A stretch of DNA of 64,000 nt from an uncultured Crocinitomix sp. (GTDB lineage: Bacteria > Bacteroidota > Bacteroidia > Flavobacteriales_D > Crocinitomicaceae). Under the pieces are notes generated by a model. It was given only the letters and a program-made list of their open reading frames with translations, ran no database searches and was not told the origin of the DNA. This document shows, one piece after another, positions 17,718 through 25,807 of this stretch. Within the stretch, counting starts at the first letter, position 1, and the number at the start of each line of letters is the position of its first letter. Position numbers and translations under genes: made by a program. The stretch lies in assembly GCA_905478225.1 (NCBI GenBank), contig CAJQHR010000012.1, forward strand, positions 1 to 64,000, given 5' to 3'.

Positions 17718-19190
17718 TTATTTCTTACTATAGTTTGGTGCTTCTCTCGTAATAGCAATATCATGTGGGTGACTTTCTAGCACTCCAGCCGATGATATTC
17801 TCACAAATGGGGCTCCTTTTAAGTTTTCAATATCAGCTGCACCACAATAACCCATACCTGCTCTAAGGCCTCCAATAATTTGGTGCATAACCTCATCTAA
17901 ATTACCTTTATAGGGTACTCGGCCAGAAATTCCTTCTGGCACTAATTTTTTCACATCATCTTCAACATCTTGGAAGTAACGATCTTTGGATCCTTGCTGC
18001 ATGGCTTCAACTGATCCCATGCCTCTATAGGCTTTAAATTTTCTTCCTTGGTAGATGATTGTCTCTCCTGGAGACTCTTTAACACCTGCAAACATGGAGC
18101 CAACCATAATTGAGTCTGCTCCAGCGGCAATGGCTTTTACGAAATCTCCTGTGTATCTAATTCCTCCATCTGCAATTACTGGAACACCTGTCCCTTCTAG
18201 TGCAATGGCTACTTCGTTTACTGCTGAAAGCTGAGGTACACCAACCCCGGCAATAATTCTAGTGGTGCAAATTGATCCTGGGCCAATTCCAACCTTTACC
18301 GCATCTGCGCCAGCTTCAACTAAAAATTTAGCTGCTTCTGCTGTGGCAATATTACCTGCAATTACATCAAGATTTGGAAATTTTTCTTTTACAATTCTTA
18401 ATTTGTCAACAAAGCTTTTTGTATGTCCGTGTGCGGTATCTATAACAATAGTATCAACACCAGCATCAACCAAGGCGCTCACTCGCTCTAGCGTATCGTG
18501 GGTGACACCCACAGCTGCTGCAACGCGTAAACGTCCAAATTGATCTTTGCATGAATTCGGATGTTCCTTGACTTTAATAATATCTTTGTAGGTAATTAAT
18601 CCTAATAATCTGTTGTCTTTAGAAACTACAGGAAGCTTTTCGATTTTATGTTTTTGTAAAATTTGTTCGGCTTGTTCTAAACTTGTTCCTTCTGCGGTTG
18701 TCATAATATCCTTCGAGGTCATTACGTCAATAACGGGTTTATTCGCGTCCTTTTCAAAACGTAAATCTCGGTTCGTAATTATTCCTTTCAAGATTCTGTT
18801 TGAGTCAATAATTGGAATTCCTCCAATTTTGTTTTCCTGCATCAAACGCAGCGCATCTCCAATCGTAGCATCAAGTTCTAAGGTAATCGGATCTAAAATC
18901 ATTCCGCTTTCAGAGCGCTTTACTTTACGCACCTCTAACGCCTGCTGTGCAATGGACATGTTTTTATGTACCACACCAATTCCTCCTTGTTGTGCAATGG
19001 CAACTGCCAAGGCCGACTCAGTAACTGTATCCATAGCTGCAGATACAATGGGGGTATTTAACGTAATATTTCTTGTTAATTTGGTTCGAAGTTGAACTTC
19101 TCTCGGTAAAATTTCAGAATATCTTGGGACAAGTAAAACGTCATCATAGGTTAAACCTTCTTTGACATTATTTATATCAGCTACCGCCAT
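17718..19190 (-). CDS. guaB: IMP dehydrogenase
   Basis: Oxidises IMP to XMP with NAD, the committed step to guanine nucleotides. The 490-residue protein is full length: N-terminal barrel segment ([18 protein letters not shown]), a CBS-domain pair at about 95-205, then the second half of the barrel with the catalytic loop [18 protein letters not shown], Cys308 forming the thioimidate, and the flap region [10 protein letters not shown]...[11 protein letters not shown]. Start ATG 19190 matches the family N-terminus. An exact TACCTTTG box upstream supports its own promoter. It is followed by the large PpiC gene. Confidence 0.98.
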   Translation of the reverse strand: MAVADINNVKEGLTYDDVLLVPRYSEILPREVQLRTKLTRNITLNTPIVSAAMDTVTESALAVAIAQQGGIGVVHKNMSIAQQALEVRKVKRSESGMILDPITLELDATIGDALRLMQENKIGGIPIIDSNRILKGIITNRDLRFEKDANKPVIDVMTSKDIMTTAEGTSLEQAEQILQKHKIEKLPVVSKDNRLLGLITYKDIIKVKEHPNSCKDQFGRLRVAAAVGVTHDTLERVSALVDAGVDTIVIDTAHGHTKSFVDKLRIVKEKFPNLDVIAGNIATAEAAKFLVEAGADAVKVGIGPGSICTTRIIAGVGVPQLSAVNEVAIALEGTGVPVIADGGIRYTGDFVKAIAAGADSIMVGSMFAGVKESPGETIIYQGRKFKAYRGMGSVEAMQQGSKDRYFQDVEDDVKKLVPEGISGRVPYKGNLDEVMHQIIGGLRAGMGYCGAADIENLKGAPFVRISSAGVLESHPHDIAITREAPNYSKK

Positions 19191-19222
19191 AGAATTAAAT
19201 TTATTTCATTTATAAATTCCCG

Positions 19223-19230
19223 CAAAGGTA
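19223..19230 (-). promoter_or_regulatory. guaB -7 box (TACCTTTG)
   Basis: Exact match to TAnnTTTG on the minus strand; transcription would begin near 19217, about 27 bases before the guaB ATG. Confidence 0.6.
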
Positions 19231-19508
19231 ATAAAAATGAATTTGATTGCTGTCATTATCAACTTAATCTTAACCAATTATTAACAATTTGAGCTGAAAA
19301 CTAATTTCTTAGCACTTATTTTATGGATATCAGTCGGCTGTTGCTCGAAAATTTGTCACGCTTTTAAGGATTTGGATTAGAATTCGTACTTGAGTTCATG
19401 TTTTGATTTTAGTGGATTTCTACAAAAGAAGTACGTAACTGCTTAATTTATGTTAAATAGTTTTGAAACTTAAGGCATTATCTTGATATTTGTAGAGGTA
19501 GATAACAC
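19231..19508. other. Divergent intergenic region, no gene seen
   Basis: AT-rich spacer between guaB and the plus-strand gene at 19509. Apart from the guaB box and a GATATTTG near-match about 15 bases before 19509, I see no open frame, hairpin or repeat. Confidence 0.6.
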
Positions 19509-20150
19509 ATGAAGAAATTATTAGTCATATTTTTATTTGCGCTTAGTTCTGCAAGTTATGGGCAGGGCAGGACTCAACAAGCGAATGATTCGTTACTCTA
19601 CATTCAATTAACTGGAATTGTAATTACAGACAGCTTATATCGCGTGCCGTTTACACGTGTTGGCGATATCAATACGAGACGCGGAACGTTGGCTGATTTT
19701 TATGGTTATTTTGCCTTGGTTGTTCATCCAGGTGATACAGTTCAGTTTTCGTGTTTAGGCTATAAACGTAAGTCATACGTGGTTCCAGATACAACCACAG
19801 CAAAGTCTATATCCTTAGTACAATTAATGACCGAAGACACGATTTTAATGGATCCTGTTGATGTTTATCCATGGCCTTCGCGTGAGCAATTTGCAAACGC
19901 ATTCGTAAACATGGATATTCCTGATGATGATTTAAGAAGAGCGCAAAAACGACTATCACCTCAAGAAATGGCTTTTGTTGGTGCATTATTAACTGCTGAT
20001 GGCAGTTCATCATACAGCGCTTATCGTGTGCAACAGCAGCAAGAGTTTTATACAAGAGGTCAGTCACCTGTCAACAATTTATTGAACCCGGCGGCTTGGA
20101 GTGACTTTATAAAAGGAATTGGAACGGGGCGTTATCAGCTCAGCCATTAA
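19509..20150 (+). CDS. Secreted protein with carboxypeptidase-regulatory-like domain
   Basis: A 213-residue exported protein: signal peptide MKKLLVIFLFALSSASYG then a CarboxypepD_reg-like beta-sandwich (LTGIVITDSLYRVPFTRV, GTLADFYGYFALVVHPGDTV, FSCLGYKRKSYVVPDT), a module often found in Bacteroidota envelope proteins. The C-terminal 80 residues hold a conserved-looking helical segment (YPWPSREQFANAFVNMDIPD, LSPQEMAFVGALLTADG). Similar short proteins occur across the phylum with no assigned role. It overlaps the convergent HSDR_N gene by 11 bases. Confidence 0.78.
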   Translation: MKKLLVIFLFALSSASYGQGRTQQANDSLLYIQLTGIVITDSLYRVPFTRVGDINTRRGTLADFYGYFALVVHPGDTVQFSCLGYKRKSYVVPDTTTAKSISLVQLMTEDTILMDPVDVYPWPSREQFANAFVNMDIPDDDLRRAQKRLSPQEMAFVGALLTADGSSSYSAYRVQQQQEFYTRGQSPVNNLLNPAAWSDFIKGIGTGRYQLSH

Positions 20151-20595
20151 GTTCTTCTATTTGGTTATATGCAGGAATTTCTTGCAAATACGAAATCGTG
20201 CCTTTATCAGAATTAATCAACGCGCAATAATGCTCTAACCCATTGGATAGAATCAGTAACTTTGCTTTTAAGACATTGGCATATTTAGCAATTTGATAAA
20301 AAGTATCTTCCGTAATCTTAATTTTTGGAGCCTTGCATTCTACAATAACTTGACAATTGCTATTTCCGTCAAATACAGCAATGTCACACCTTTTGTTTAA
20401 ATTATTGTAAACTACCTTATACTCTGAAACCATTCTCCCTTCTGGGAAATTGAGTTGATCTATCAAAAAGGAAATGAAATTTTGTCGTACCCATTCTTCT
20501 GGCGTACATTTTAAATATTTCTTTCGCAATCGGTCCCAAATCTGACCATCTTTGATCTGGATTTCAGCTTTCGGAAGATTAAGGTCTGGAAACAT
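20140..20595 (-). CDS. HSDR_N-like protein (type I restriction R-subunit N-terminal fold)
   Basis: A 151-residue stand-alone protein resembling the N-terminal nuclease domain of HsdR. The PD-(D/E)xK core is visible: Asp71 in RCDIAVFD and Glu86/Lys88 in VIVECKAP, after a helical EEWVRQNFISFLIDQLNFP segment. No helicase domain and no hsdM or hsdS genes are nearby, so it is not a restriction system as it stands; this solo form is widespread in Bacteroidota. A nuclease role is possible but unproven. It is convergent with the 19509 gene and divergent from recF. Confidence 0.85.
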   Translation of the reverse strand: MFPDLNLPKAEIQIKDGQIWDRLRKKYLKCTPEEWVRQNFISFLIDQLNFPEGRMVSEYKVVYNNLNKRCDIAVFDGNSNCQVIVECKAPKIKITEDTFYQIAKYANVLKAKLLILSNGLEHYCALINSDKGTISYLQEIPAYNQIEELNG

Positions 20596-20649
20596 AGTTC
20601 AAAATTAATTGAAAAAAGCGTTCCGATAGTATTTTCTAAAGGTTATTTA

Positions 20650-20657
20650 TATCTTTG
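20650..20657 (+). promoter_or_regulatory. recF -7 box (TATCTTTG)
   Basis: Exact TAnnTTTG match 50 bases before the recF ATG in the spacer with the divergent HSDR_N gene. Confidence 0.5.
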
Positions 20658-20707
20658 AAAACACGTTGAACACACGTCGTTTTTTCAACGTTAATTGAAA
20701 AATATTA

Positions 20708-21811
20708 ATGCACTTAAAAACGCTTGCCCTCGTCAACTTTAAAAATTACGTAGATGCCTCAATCGAATTGTCGGCAGATATTAATGTGTTTATTGGTGAA
20801 AATGGAGCTGGTAAGACCAATATTCTTGACGCAGTACATTTTTTATCATTTTGTCGTTCATTTTTAAACCCAATCGATCGCCAAAGTATTAAGCTCAATG
20901 AGAAATTTTTTCTTTTGCAAGGCACCTATTTTAAAGACGAAAAAGACATTGCCATTACCTGTTCAATTAAAGAGGGGAAAAAGAAAACGGTAAAACGGAA
21001 TAAAAAAGAATACGAAAAACTTTCTGACCACATTGGGCGTTTTCCAGCAGTTGTTATTTCACCATACGACACGAATTTAATAATAGAAGGAAGCGAAACT
21101 CGGCGGAAATTTATTGACAGCATCATTTCACAATTTGATCGAAATTATTTAGAAACGTTGATTCGTTACAATAAGGTACTGCAGCAACGCAACGCTTTAT
21201 TGAAGCAGTTTCAGGAACTCAGGATATTTGACGCGGAGAGCATAGAAGTGTGGAATATTCAATTAGTAAGTTTGGGGGAGGTTATCTATAAAAAGCGGAA
21301 AGATTTTTTGGCTGATTTCATTCCTATTTTTCAGAAGTTTTTTAATGTCATTGCCAATCATAAAGAGGAAATTGACATCTCTTATAAGTCTCAGTTAGAA
21401 ACAGAGTCTTTTGCGGAAGCCTTAGGAAAAAGTTCCAGAAAGGATAATGCCATGGGGTATACTACAGTCGGAGTTCACAAAGACGATTTGGTTTTCTTAA
21501 TTCATGAGCAACCCATTAAAAAATTTGGTTCACAAGGGCAACAAAAATCATTTTTAATTGCTTTAAAGTTGGCACAGTTCGAAATAGTCAGTAATTTGCT
21601 AAAAACGAAACCAATTTTGTTGTTGGATGATGTTTTTGATAAATTAGATCATGACCGAGTATCGCATTTAATGCAATTGATATCGCAACATCTTTTTGGA
21701 CAAGTATTTATATCAGATACAGATAAAGATCGAATTGAAAAGGTTTTTAAAGACATAGACATTGATCGTAAATTATTTAAAGTAGAAGGAGGAACAGTTG
21801 AAAAAGGGTAG
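20708..21811 (+). CDS. recF: DNA replication and repair protein RecF
   Basis: An SMC-like ATPase that helps load RecA at single-strand gaps. The 367-residue product is of normal length, with Walker A GENGAGKT at 30-37, the RecF N-terminal pattern LKTLALVNFKNY, the signature-like segment KKFGSQGQQKSFLIALKLAQ, and Walker B LLLDDVFDKLD followed by the D-loop. ATG 20708 fits the family start. The DUF721 gene overlaps its end by 14 bases, a recurrent partnership. No dnaA or dnaN is nearby, so this is not the classic origin cluster. Confidence 0.96.
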   Translation: MHLKTLALVNFKNYVDASIELSADINVFIGENGAGKTNILDAVHFLSFCRSFLNPIDRQSIKLNEKFFLLQGTYFKDEKDIAITCSIKEGKKKTVKRNKKEYEKLSDHIGRFPAVVISPYDTNLIIEGSETRRKFIDSIISQFDRNYLETLIRYNKVLQQRNALLKQFQELRIFDAESIEVWNIQLVSLGEVIYKKRKDFLADFIPIFQKFFNVIANHKEEIDISYKSQLETESFAEALGKSSRKDNAMGYTTVGVHKDDLVFLIHEQPIKKFGSQGQQKSFLIALKLAQFEIVSNLLKTKPILLLDDVFDKLDHDRVSHLMQLISQHLFGQVFISDTDKDRIEKVFKDIDIDRKLFKVEGGTVEKG

Positions 21812-22100
21812 AAATCATCAAGACGGAATACAAATAAAGGAAGCGCTAGATGGCTATTTCAAGGCATTGGGTATTGACGAAAAGGTGCATGAAACAAGTG
21901 TTTTGTCAAAATGGGAAGAGCTGATGGGGGAAGCCGTTTCAAAACGGACTGAAAATAGATACATTAAGAATAAGGTTTTACACTTGCAAATTAGTTCAGC
22001 AGTGATGCGAGATGAATTGCAACATGACAAGCAAGCGATAATTGAAAAAGTAAATGCTGCAGCAGGTTGTAAATTAATCAATGATATTTATTTGCGTTGA
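21798..22100 (+). CDS. DUF721 (DciA-related) protein
   Basis: A 100-residue protein with the DUF721 pattern: IKEALDGYFKALGIDEKV, VLSKWEELMGEAVSKRTE, and the strand-helix segment KVLHLQISSAVMRDELQHDK. DUF721 includes DciA, which loads the replicative helicase in bacteria lacking DnaC-type loaders; this short form would be the core domain alone. The start is TTG 21798, supported by a near-perfect Shine-Dalgarno (GGAGGA) seven bases upstream inside recF, unusual for this phylum. Coupling to recF suggests a replication or repair role, which is inference. Confidence 0.85.
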   Translation: MKKGRNHQDGIQIKEALDGYFKALGIDEKVHETSVLSKWEELMGEAVSKRTENRYIKNKVLHLQISSAVMRDELQHDKQAIIEKVNAAAGCKLINDIYLR

Positions 22101-22176
22101 GTGGTGTGAGTGTAACGATAAATTTTTAACTTGTCAGTCAAATCAAAAACAGCAATAACTATAAATCAGAATTAAG

Positions 22177-22431
22177 ATGAAAAAGACAATTTTAGGAATA
22201 GGGATGATTATTGGCCTTGTGTCTTGCGGGGGATTCACTGAAGAGCAAGGGAAAGCGGCTGAGGCTATGTGTGAATGTTTGGAAAGCGACCCGTTTGGAG
22301 ACTTCGATATTAATTTTTTCGAATGTGATGCACAATTGAGAAATTCATATGGAACAGAAACTTTTGAAGAAGGCTCTTGGGTAGAAGCTTTAGAAGAGAA
22401 GTGTCCAGATGTTGCTGAGAAAATGGAATAA
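22177..22431 (+). CDS. Small lipoprotein, function unknown
   Basis: An 84-residue protein with a lipoprotein signal (MKKTILGIGMIIGLVSC, Cys17) and an acidic mature part with five further cysteines after the lipobox (AMCECLESDPFGDF, FFECDAQLR, EEKCPDV). Short acidic cysteine-containing lipoproteins of this kind are frequent in Flavobacteriales and uncharacterised. It lies 76 bases after the DUF721 gene and is followed by a hairpin shared with the convergent cyclophilin gene. Confidence 0.75.
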   Translation: MKKTILGIGMIIGLVSCGGFTEEQGKAAEAMCECLESDPFGDFDINFFECDAQLRNSYGTETFEEGSWVEALEEKCPDVAEKME

Positions 22432-22446
22432 TTAAAAAATTGATAT

Positions 22447-22504
22447 AAAAAAAGTCCAAATAAGTACACTGAGATTCTCAAAATGTACTATTTGTACTTT
22501 TTTT
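22447..22504. terminator. Bidirectional terminator
   Basis: Imperfect long hairpin: AAAGT (22451-22455) with ACTTT (22496-22500), CAAAT with ATTTG, and AGTACA (22463-22468) with TGTACT (22484-22489), flanked by A and T runs. It separates the small lipoprotein gene from the convergent cyclophilin gene. Confidence 0.75.
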
Positions 22505-22532
22505 ATGCGCTAAACTCTCTAGTAAGAGTTGT

Positions 22533-22961
22533 TTAGTCTTCAATTACGATAGACTCAATTAAATCTCTTTCTCTGATATCATCAACCACATCAACACCTT
22601 CAATCACTTTACCAAAGCAAGTATGGTTTCCATCTAAATGTGCTGTATTTGTTCTACTGTGACAAACAAAAAATTGTGATCCACCTGTATTTCTGCCAGC
22701 ATGCGCCATAGATAATACACCTCTATCGTGATATTGGTTATCAGCGGTTACTTCGCAATCGATTGTGTAACCAGGTCCACCTGCACCTGTACCTTGTGGA
22801 CATCCACCTTGTATTACAAAATCAGGAAGTACACGGTGCCATATAAGACCATTGTAAAATCCATCTTTCGCTAATTTTGCAAAATTGCCTGTTGCGATAG
22901 GAGTCGCATCATATAATTCTGCGATCATTACTCCTTTATTTGTTGTTATAGTTGCCTTCAT
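22533..22961 (-). CDS. Cyclophilin-type peptidyl-prolyl isomerase
   Basis: A 142-residue cytoplasmic cyclophilin (no signal peptide), PpiB class. Catalytic and binding residues are present: Arg in WHRVLPDFVIQGG, the GPGYTIDCE loop, the SMAHAGRNTGGSQFFVCHS block with the conserved Gln-Phe-Phe, and HLDGNHTCFGKVIEG. It accelerates Xaa-Pro isomerisation in folding proteins. Monocistronic, with an exact TAGTTTTG box 41 bases upstream and the shared terminator downstream. Confidence 0.96.
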   Translation of the reverse strand: MKATITTNKGVMIAELYDATPIATGNFAKLAKDGFYNGLIWHRVLPDFVIQGGCPQGTGAGGPGYTIDCEVTADNQYHDRGVLSMAHAGRNTGGSQFFVCHSRTNTAHLDGNHTCFGKVIEGVDVVDDIRERDLIESIVIED

Positions 22962-23001
22962 TTTAATAATTTTAATTCTTTCGGTTATTTCCTTGAACTT
23001 G

Positions 23002-23009
23002 CAAAACTA
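23002..23009 (-). promoter_or_regulatory. -7 box (TAGTTTTG) for the cyclophilin gene
   Basis: Exact TAnnTTTG on the minus strand; predicted start near 22996 gives a leader of about 35 bases. Confidence 0.5.
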
Positions 23010-23107
23010 ATAAACTGTTTTGATCCAAACAAGGTTCGCTCAATTTCCCCTTATTCTTATGGATTAATTTGATATATTCGCACAAAACTAACTTTAAAAT
23101 TAAAAAG

Positions 23108-23544
23108 ATGGAAGATTATAATGAAGTACTAGAAACCGAAGAAACGCATCCAACAGGTGTACCTGATGCCGTTAAAGTATTGGCTATTATTCGTTATATA
23201 GGACATGGTTTTCTAATCATAATTTTTCTGATTTAATGGCTTTTTTCGCAATAGCTTCTGGATCAAATGTAGCGCGAATTATGGGCTCGCAGGTAGATGG
23301 TTTCATGACGATACTTATTGTCGTTTTTCTTTTATTTATTGGCTTTTCAGTGATTTCAATTATTGGAGCTGCCAAAATGCATAAAGGCAAAAAAATCGGA
23401 TTTGTGTTGTTCGCCATTGGCAGTGGCCTTTTAGGACTTTTATTTTTATTAGGCGCGGCTCAACAAATGTCAAATTTGATTTTAGGTTTAATAACATTAG
23501 GCCTTGTTGTCGGCTTTGCAACACAATTGAAGCACTTGAGATAG
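23108..23544 (+). pseudogene. Frameshifted small four-span membrane protein
   Basis: ATG 23108 opens MEDYNEVLETEETHPTGVPD then VKVLAIIRYIGHGFLIIIFLI and stops at TAA (23234-23236). The other frame continues LMAFFAIASGSNVARI, further spans, GAAKMHKGKKIGFVLFAIGSG and ends ATQLKHLR. Joined, they give a four-span protein of about 145 residues, the same architecture as the intact neighbour at 23713 (GVAKMKKGNKRGLLYYLIGNG). The lesion lies near the T runs at 23222-23234, so a read error is possible. Function unknown. Confidence 0.7.
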
Positions 23545-23624
23545 AGGGGCAGTTCAATAATAAATATTTAATGTTCACTATGCAATGGGCTGCCCTGAGC
23601 ATTTTTAGAAAGGTTCAATTTTGA

Positions 23625-23690
23625 ATAATTGCTGTCCTAGGATTAGTTTTTATTGCAATATTTGCGAGTCAATTAAAACATTTAAACTAA
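23625..23690 (+). pseudogene. Remnant of a third copy of the membrane-protein family
   Basis: A 21-codon open stretch, IAVLGLVFIAIFASQLKHLN then stop, closely matches the end of the preceding gene (LGLVVGFATQLKHLR). Nothing coding is visible before it, so it looks like the 3' scrap of a tandem duplicate. Confidence 0.55.
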
Positions 23691-23712
23691 TTTTCTCTAA
23701 AAGAAGGTGATT

Positions 23713-24123
23713 ATGAGTGCACAACCTAAAAAGTCCAAAGCATTTAGTACTATTTCTGTTCTTAGTTATATTGGAAATTCAATTTGTGCCTTACTCGCAA
23801 TGATATTATTAATTGCCAGTATTTCAAACGGAACTAACTTGTCAAAATCTGGAAGTTTTGATGCCTTATTCGGAAGTTTAATGGGCGTTATGGCTGTTAT
23901 GGCTGTTTTGGTTATTGTGATGTGCTACCTCTGTATTATGGGAGTAGCAAAAATGAAGAAGGGAAATAAACGCGGTTTACTTTATTACTTGATAGGCAAT
24001 GGTTTGTGGGTCGTGCTATTAATTTATGCAGGGCGTGAAGGGAGTTTGGTTTATTTGTCATCAGCATTAATTTCCATTGGATTTACCGGGTTTTATGCCA
24101 TGATGTTGCCTAAGTTGAGCTAA
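23713..24123 (+). CDS. Small integral membrane protein
   Basis: A 136-residue protein with four predicted membrane spans (VLSYIGNSICALLAMILLIA; LMGVMAVMAVLVIVMCYLCI; LLYYLIGNGLWVVLLIYA; YLSSALISIGFTGFYAM) and a basic cytoplasmic loop GVAKMKKGNKRG between spans 2 and 3. The start is ATG 23713 rather than GTG 23707 because AGAAGG lies six bases before it. It is the only intact copy of a small tandem family (broken copy at 23108, scrap at 23625). No functional family recognised. Confidence 0.75.
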   Translation: MSAQPKKSKAFSTISVLSYIGNSICALLAMILLIASISNGTNLSKSGSFDALFGSLMGVMAVMAVLVIVMCYLCIMGVAKMKKGNKRGLLYYLIGNGLWVVLLIYAGREGSLVYLSSALISIGFTGFYAMMLPKLS

Positions 24124-24200
24124 CAAAAAGGATTCGTTTTTGAATGCGTGTTGTCACAAATAATTAGGGGCTAATTCGTTCGATATGGAATCATTATCCT

Positions 24201-24208
24201 TATTTTTG
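24201..24208 (+). promoter_or_regulatory. -7 box (TATTTTTG) abutting the bshC start
   Basis: Exact TAnnTTTG ending only four bases before the bshC ATG. If used, the mRNA would be leaderless or nearly so. Confidence 0.4.
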
Positions 24209-24212
24209 CACT

Positions 24213-25802
24213 ATGATTCAAGATCAATTTTCATTTTCAGAATTCAGTTTTTCATCTACTATTATTAGAGATTTGGTTGAAAACAAGGCTGAAATTGCCG
24301 AGTTCTTACCCCACTTTTTTTCACTATCTGAAATCAGTGAACAAACAAAACGAAAGGAGTTTTCTCAGCGCCAACGCTTGAAATTAGTCGAAGCATTAGA
24401 GATTCAAAATCGAAATTTGGATTTATCTGAGTTGAGTCAAGCCAATATCAATAAACTAAAGGATAGAACTACATATACCATAACCACAGGACATCAATTA
24501 AACTTATTGACAGGTCCATTGTACTCTATTTATAAGGTGGCGCAAATTATTTCATTGAGCCGCGCAATGAACGAACGTGATCCTTCCAATTCTTACGTTC
24601 CTGTTTTTTGGATGGCGACTGAGGATCACGATTTTGAAGAAATCAATCACATTCATCTTTTTGGAAATAAAATAGCTTGGGATAAAGTTGGACAAGAAAA
24701 TAGAATCGTTGGAGAAATTGAGCCTATCGATATAAATGCGTTTACAGATCCGATAGATGAAAAATACCGTGATGAACATCTAAAAGAAATTCTAGCGCAA
24801 TTTACCAGCGTCTATAAACAAAGCAAAAATTTAGCTGATGCCACGCGCACTATAATGAACAAGCTCTTTGCAGATTACGGCCTCGTAATAATTGATGGCA
24901 ATGACGCCAGCTTAAAGCAAGCTTTTGTTCCAACAGCAATTCGAGAAATAAATGAAGGCCTCGTGCAGTCAGCGGTAAATGCTACAAATGAAAAATTAGC
25001 GGAAGCCGGGTATCACAATCAAGTTTTTGTGCGGGAATGTAATTTGTTTTATATAAACGCAGATGGCGTGCGCCAGCGGATTAGTAAGAATGGTGCAACA
25101 TTTCAAATTGACGACCGGGACTTTACCGCTGATGAGCTGGTTAAAATGGTCGAAAACAGTCCGAAGCAGTTTTCACCAAACGCCTTACTAAGACCTGTTT
25201 ATCAAGAGTTGATATTGCCAAACTTAGCCTATATTGGCGGCGGTGGTGAAATTGCCTATTGGCTTCAATTAAATGCTGTATTTAAATCATTGGACCTTAC
25301 TTTTCCGCTCTTACGTGTGCGTGATTCTATTTTACTCTTAAAAGAAAAAGAAATTTCAGAACTGGAAAATTTAAAATTAACTGTGCCCGATTTAAAGCGA
25401 GATTTACATGATTTGGTTAAAGATATCGCCTTAGAAGAGGTTAAGCTTGAAATTGAATTAAATGGAGAGATAGACCAGTTGAAAACAATTAAGGCGCATT
25501 TAATTGAAAAAGCTGAATCCATTAATAAAGGATTGGTTGGAATGATAGAAGCCGAGTTTTCTAAAATGGAAAAGTCCATTGAACGGATTGAATCAAAACT
25601 CATCAAAGCAGAAAAAGCTAAACATGAGGTGAAAGCGAATAAAATTAAAAAACTGCAATCCAAAATATATCCAAACGGAGGTTTTCAAGAACGATTCGAG
25701 AACTTTATCCCTTATATTTTAAACGATAATCAATTTATTTCAAAAATTGTAGATAATTTAACCGCACAAGACCATCCTCTAATTCGTGTCTTGGAAATTT
25801 AA
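24213..25802 (+). CDS. bshC: Putative cysteine ligase BshC (bacillithiol synthesis)
   Basis: BshC adds cysteine to glucosaminyl-malate to complete bacillithiol, a low-molecular-weight thiol of Firmicutes and many Bacteroidota. The 529-residue length and the blocks YTITTGHQLNLLTGPLYSIYK, VFWMATEDHDFEEINH and LRPVYQELILPNLAYIGGGGE are family hallmarks. The C-terminal third is a coiled coil (about 380-490), then FQERFENFIPY. No bshA or bshB is in the window, as expected since these genes are usually scattered. Start ATG 24213 fits the family N-terminus. The phosphorylase gene follows after five bases. Confidence 0.95.
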   Translation: MIQDQFSFSEFSFSSTIIRDLVENKAEIAEFLPHFFSLSEISEQTKRKEFSQRQRLKLVEALEIQNRNLDLSELSQANINKLKDRTTYTITTGHQLNLLTGPLYSIYKVAQIISLSRAMNERDPSNSYVPVFWMATEDHDFEEINHIHLFGNKIAWDKVGQENRIVGEIEPIDINAFTDPIDEKYRDEHLKEILAQFTSVYKQSKNLADATRTIMNKLFADYGLVIIDGNDASLKQAFVPTAIREINEGLVQSAVNATNEKLAEAGYHNQVFVRECNLFYINADGVRQRISKNGATFQIDDRDFTADELVKMVENSPKQFSPNALLRPVYQELILPNLAYIGGGGEIAYWLQLNAVFKSLDLTFPLLRVRDSILLLKEKEISELENLKLTVPDLKRDLHDLVKDIALEEVKLEIELNGEIDQLKTIKAHLIEKAESINKGLVGMIEAEFSKMEKSIERIESKLIKAEKAKHEVKANKIKKLQSKIYPNGGFQERFENFIPYILNDNQFISKIVDNLTAQDHPLIRVLEI

Positions 25803-25807
25803 AACCT

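Noticed and set aside
18613-19095. 160-codon plus-strand open frame inside guaB
   Set aside because: Antisense shadow of the guaB CBS region; composition skewed to Ser, Ile and Phe.
20140-20595. Restriction-modification or defence island
   Set aside because: Only one HSDR_N domain protein is present, flanked by housekeeping genes; no methylase, helicase or other defence genes in the window.
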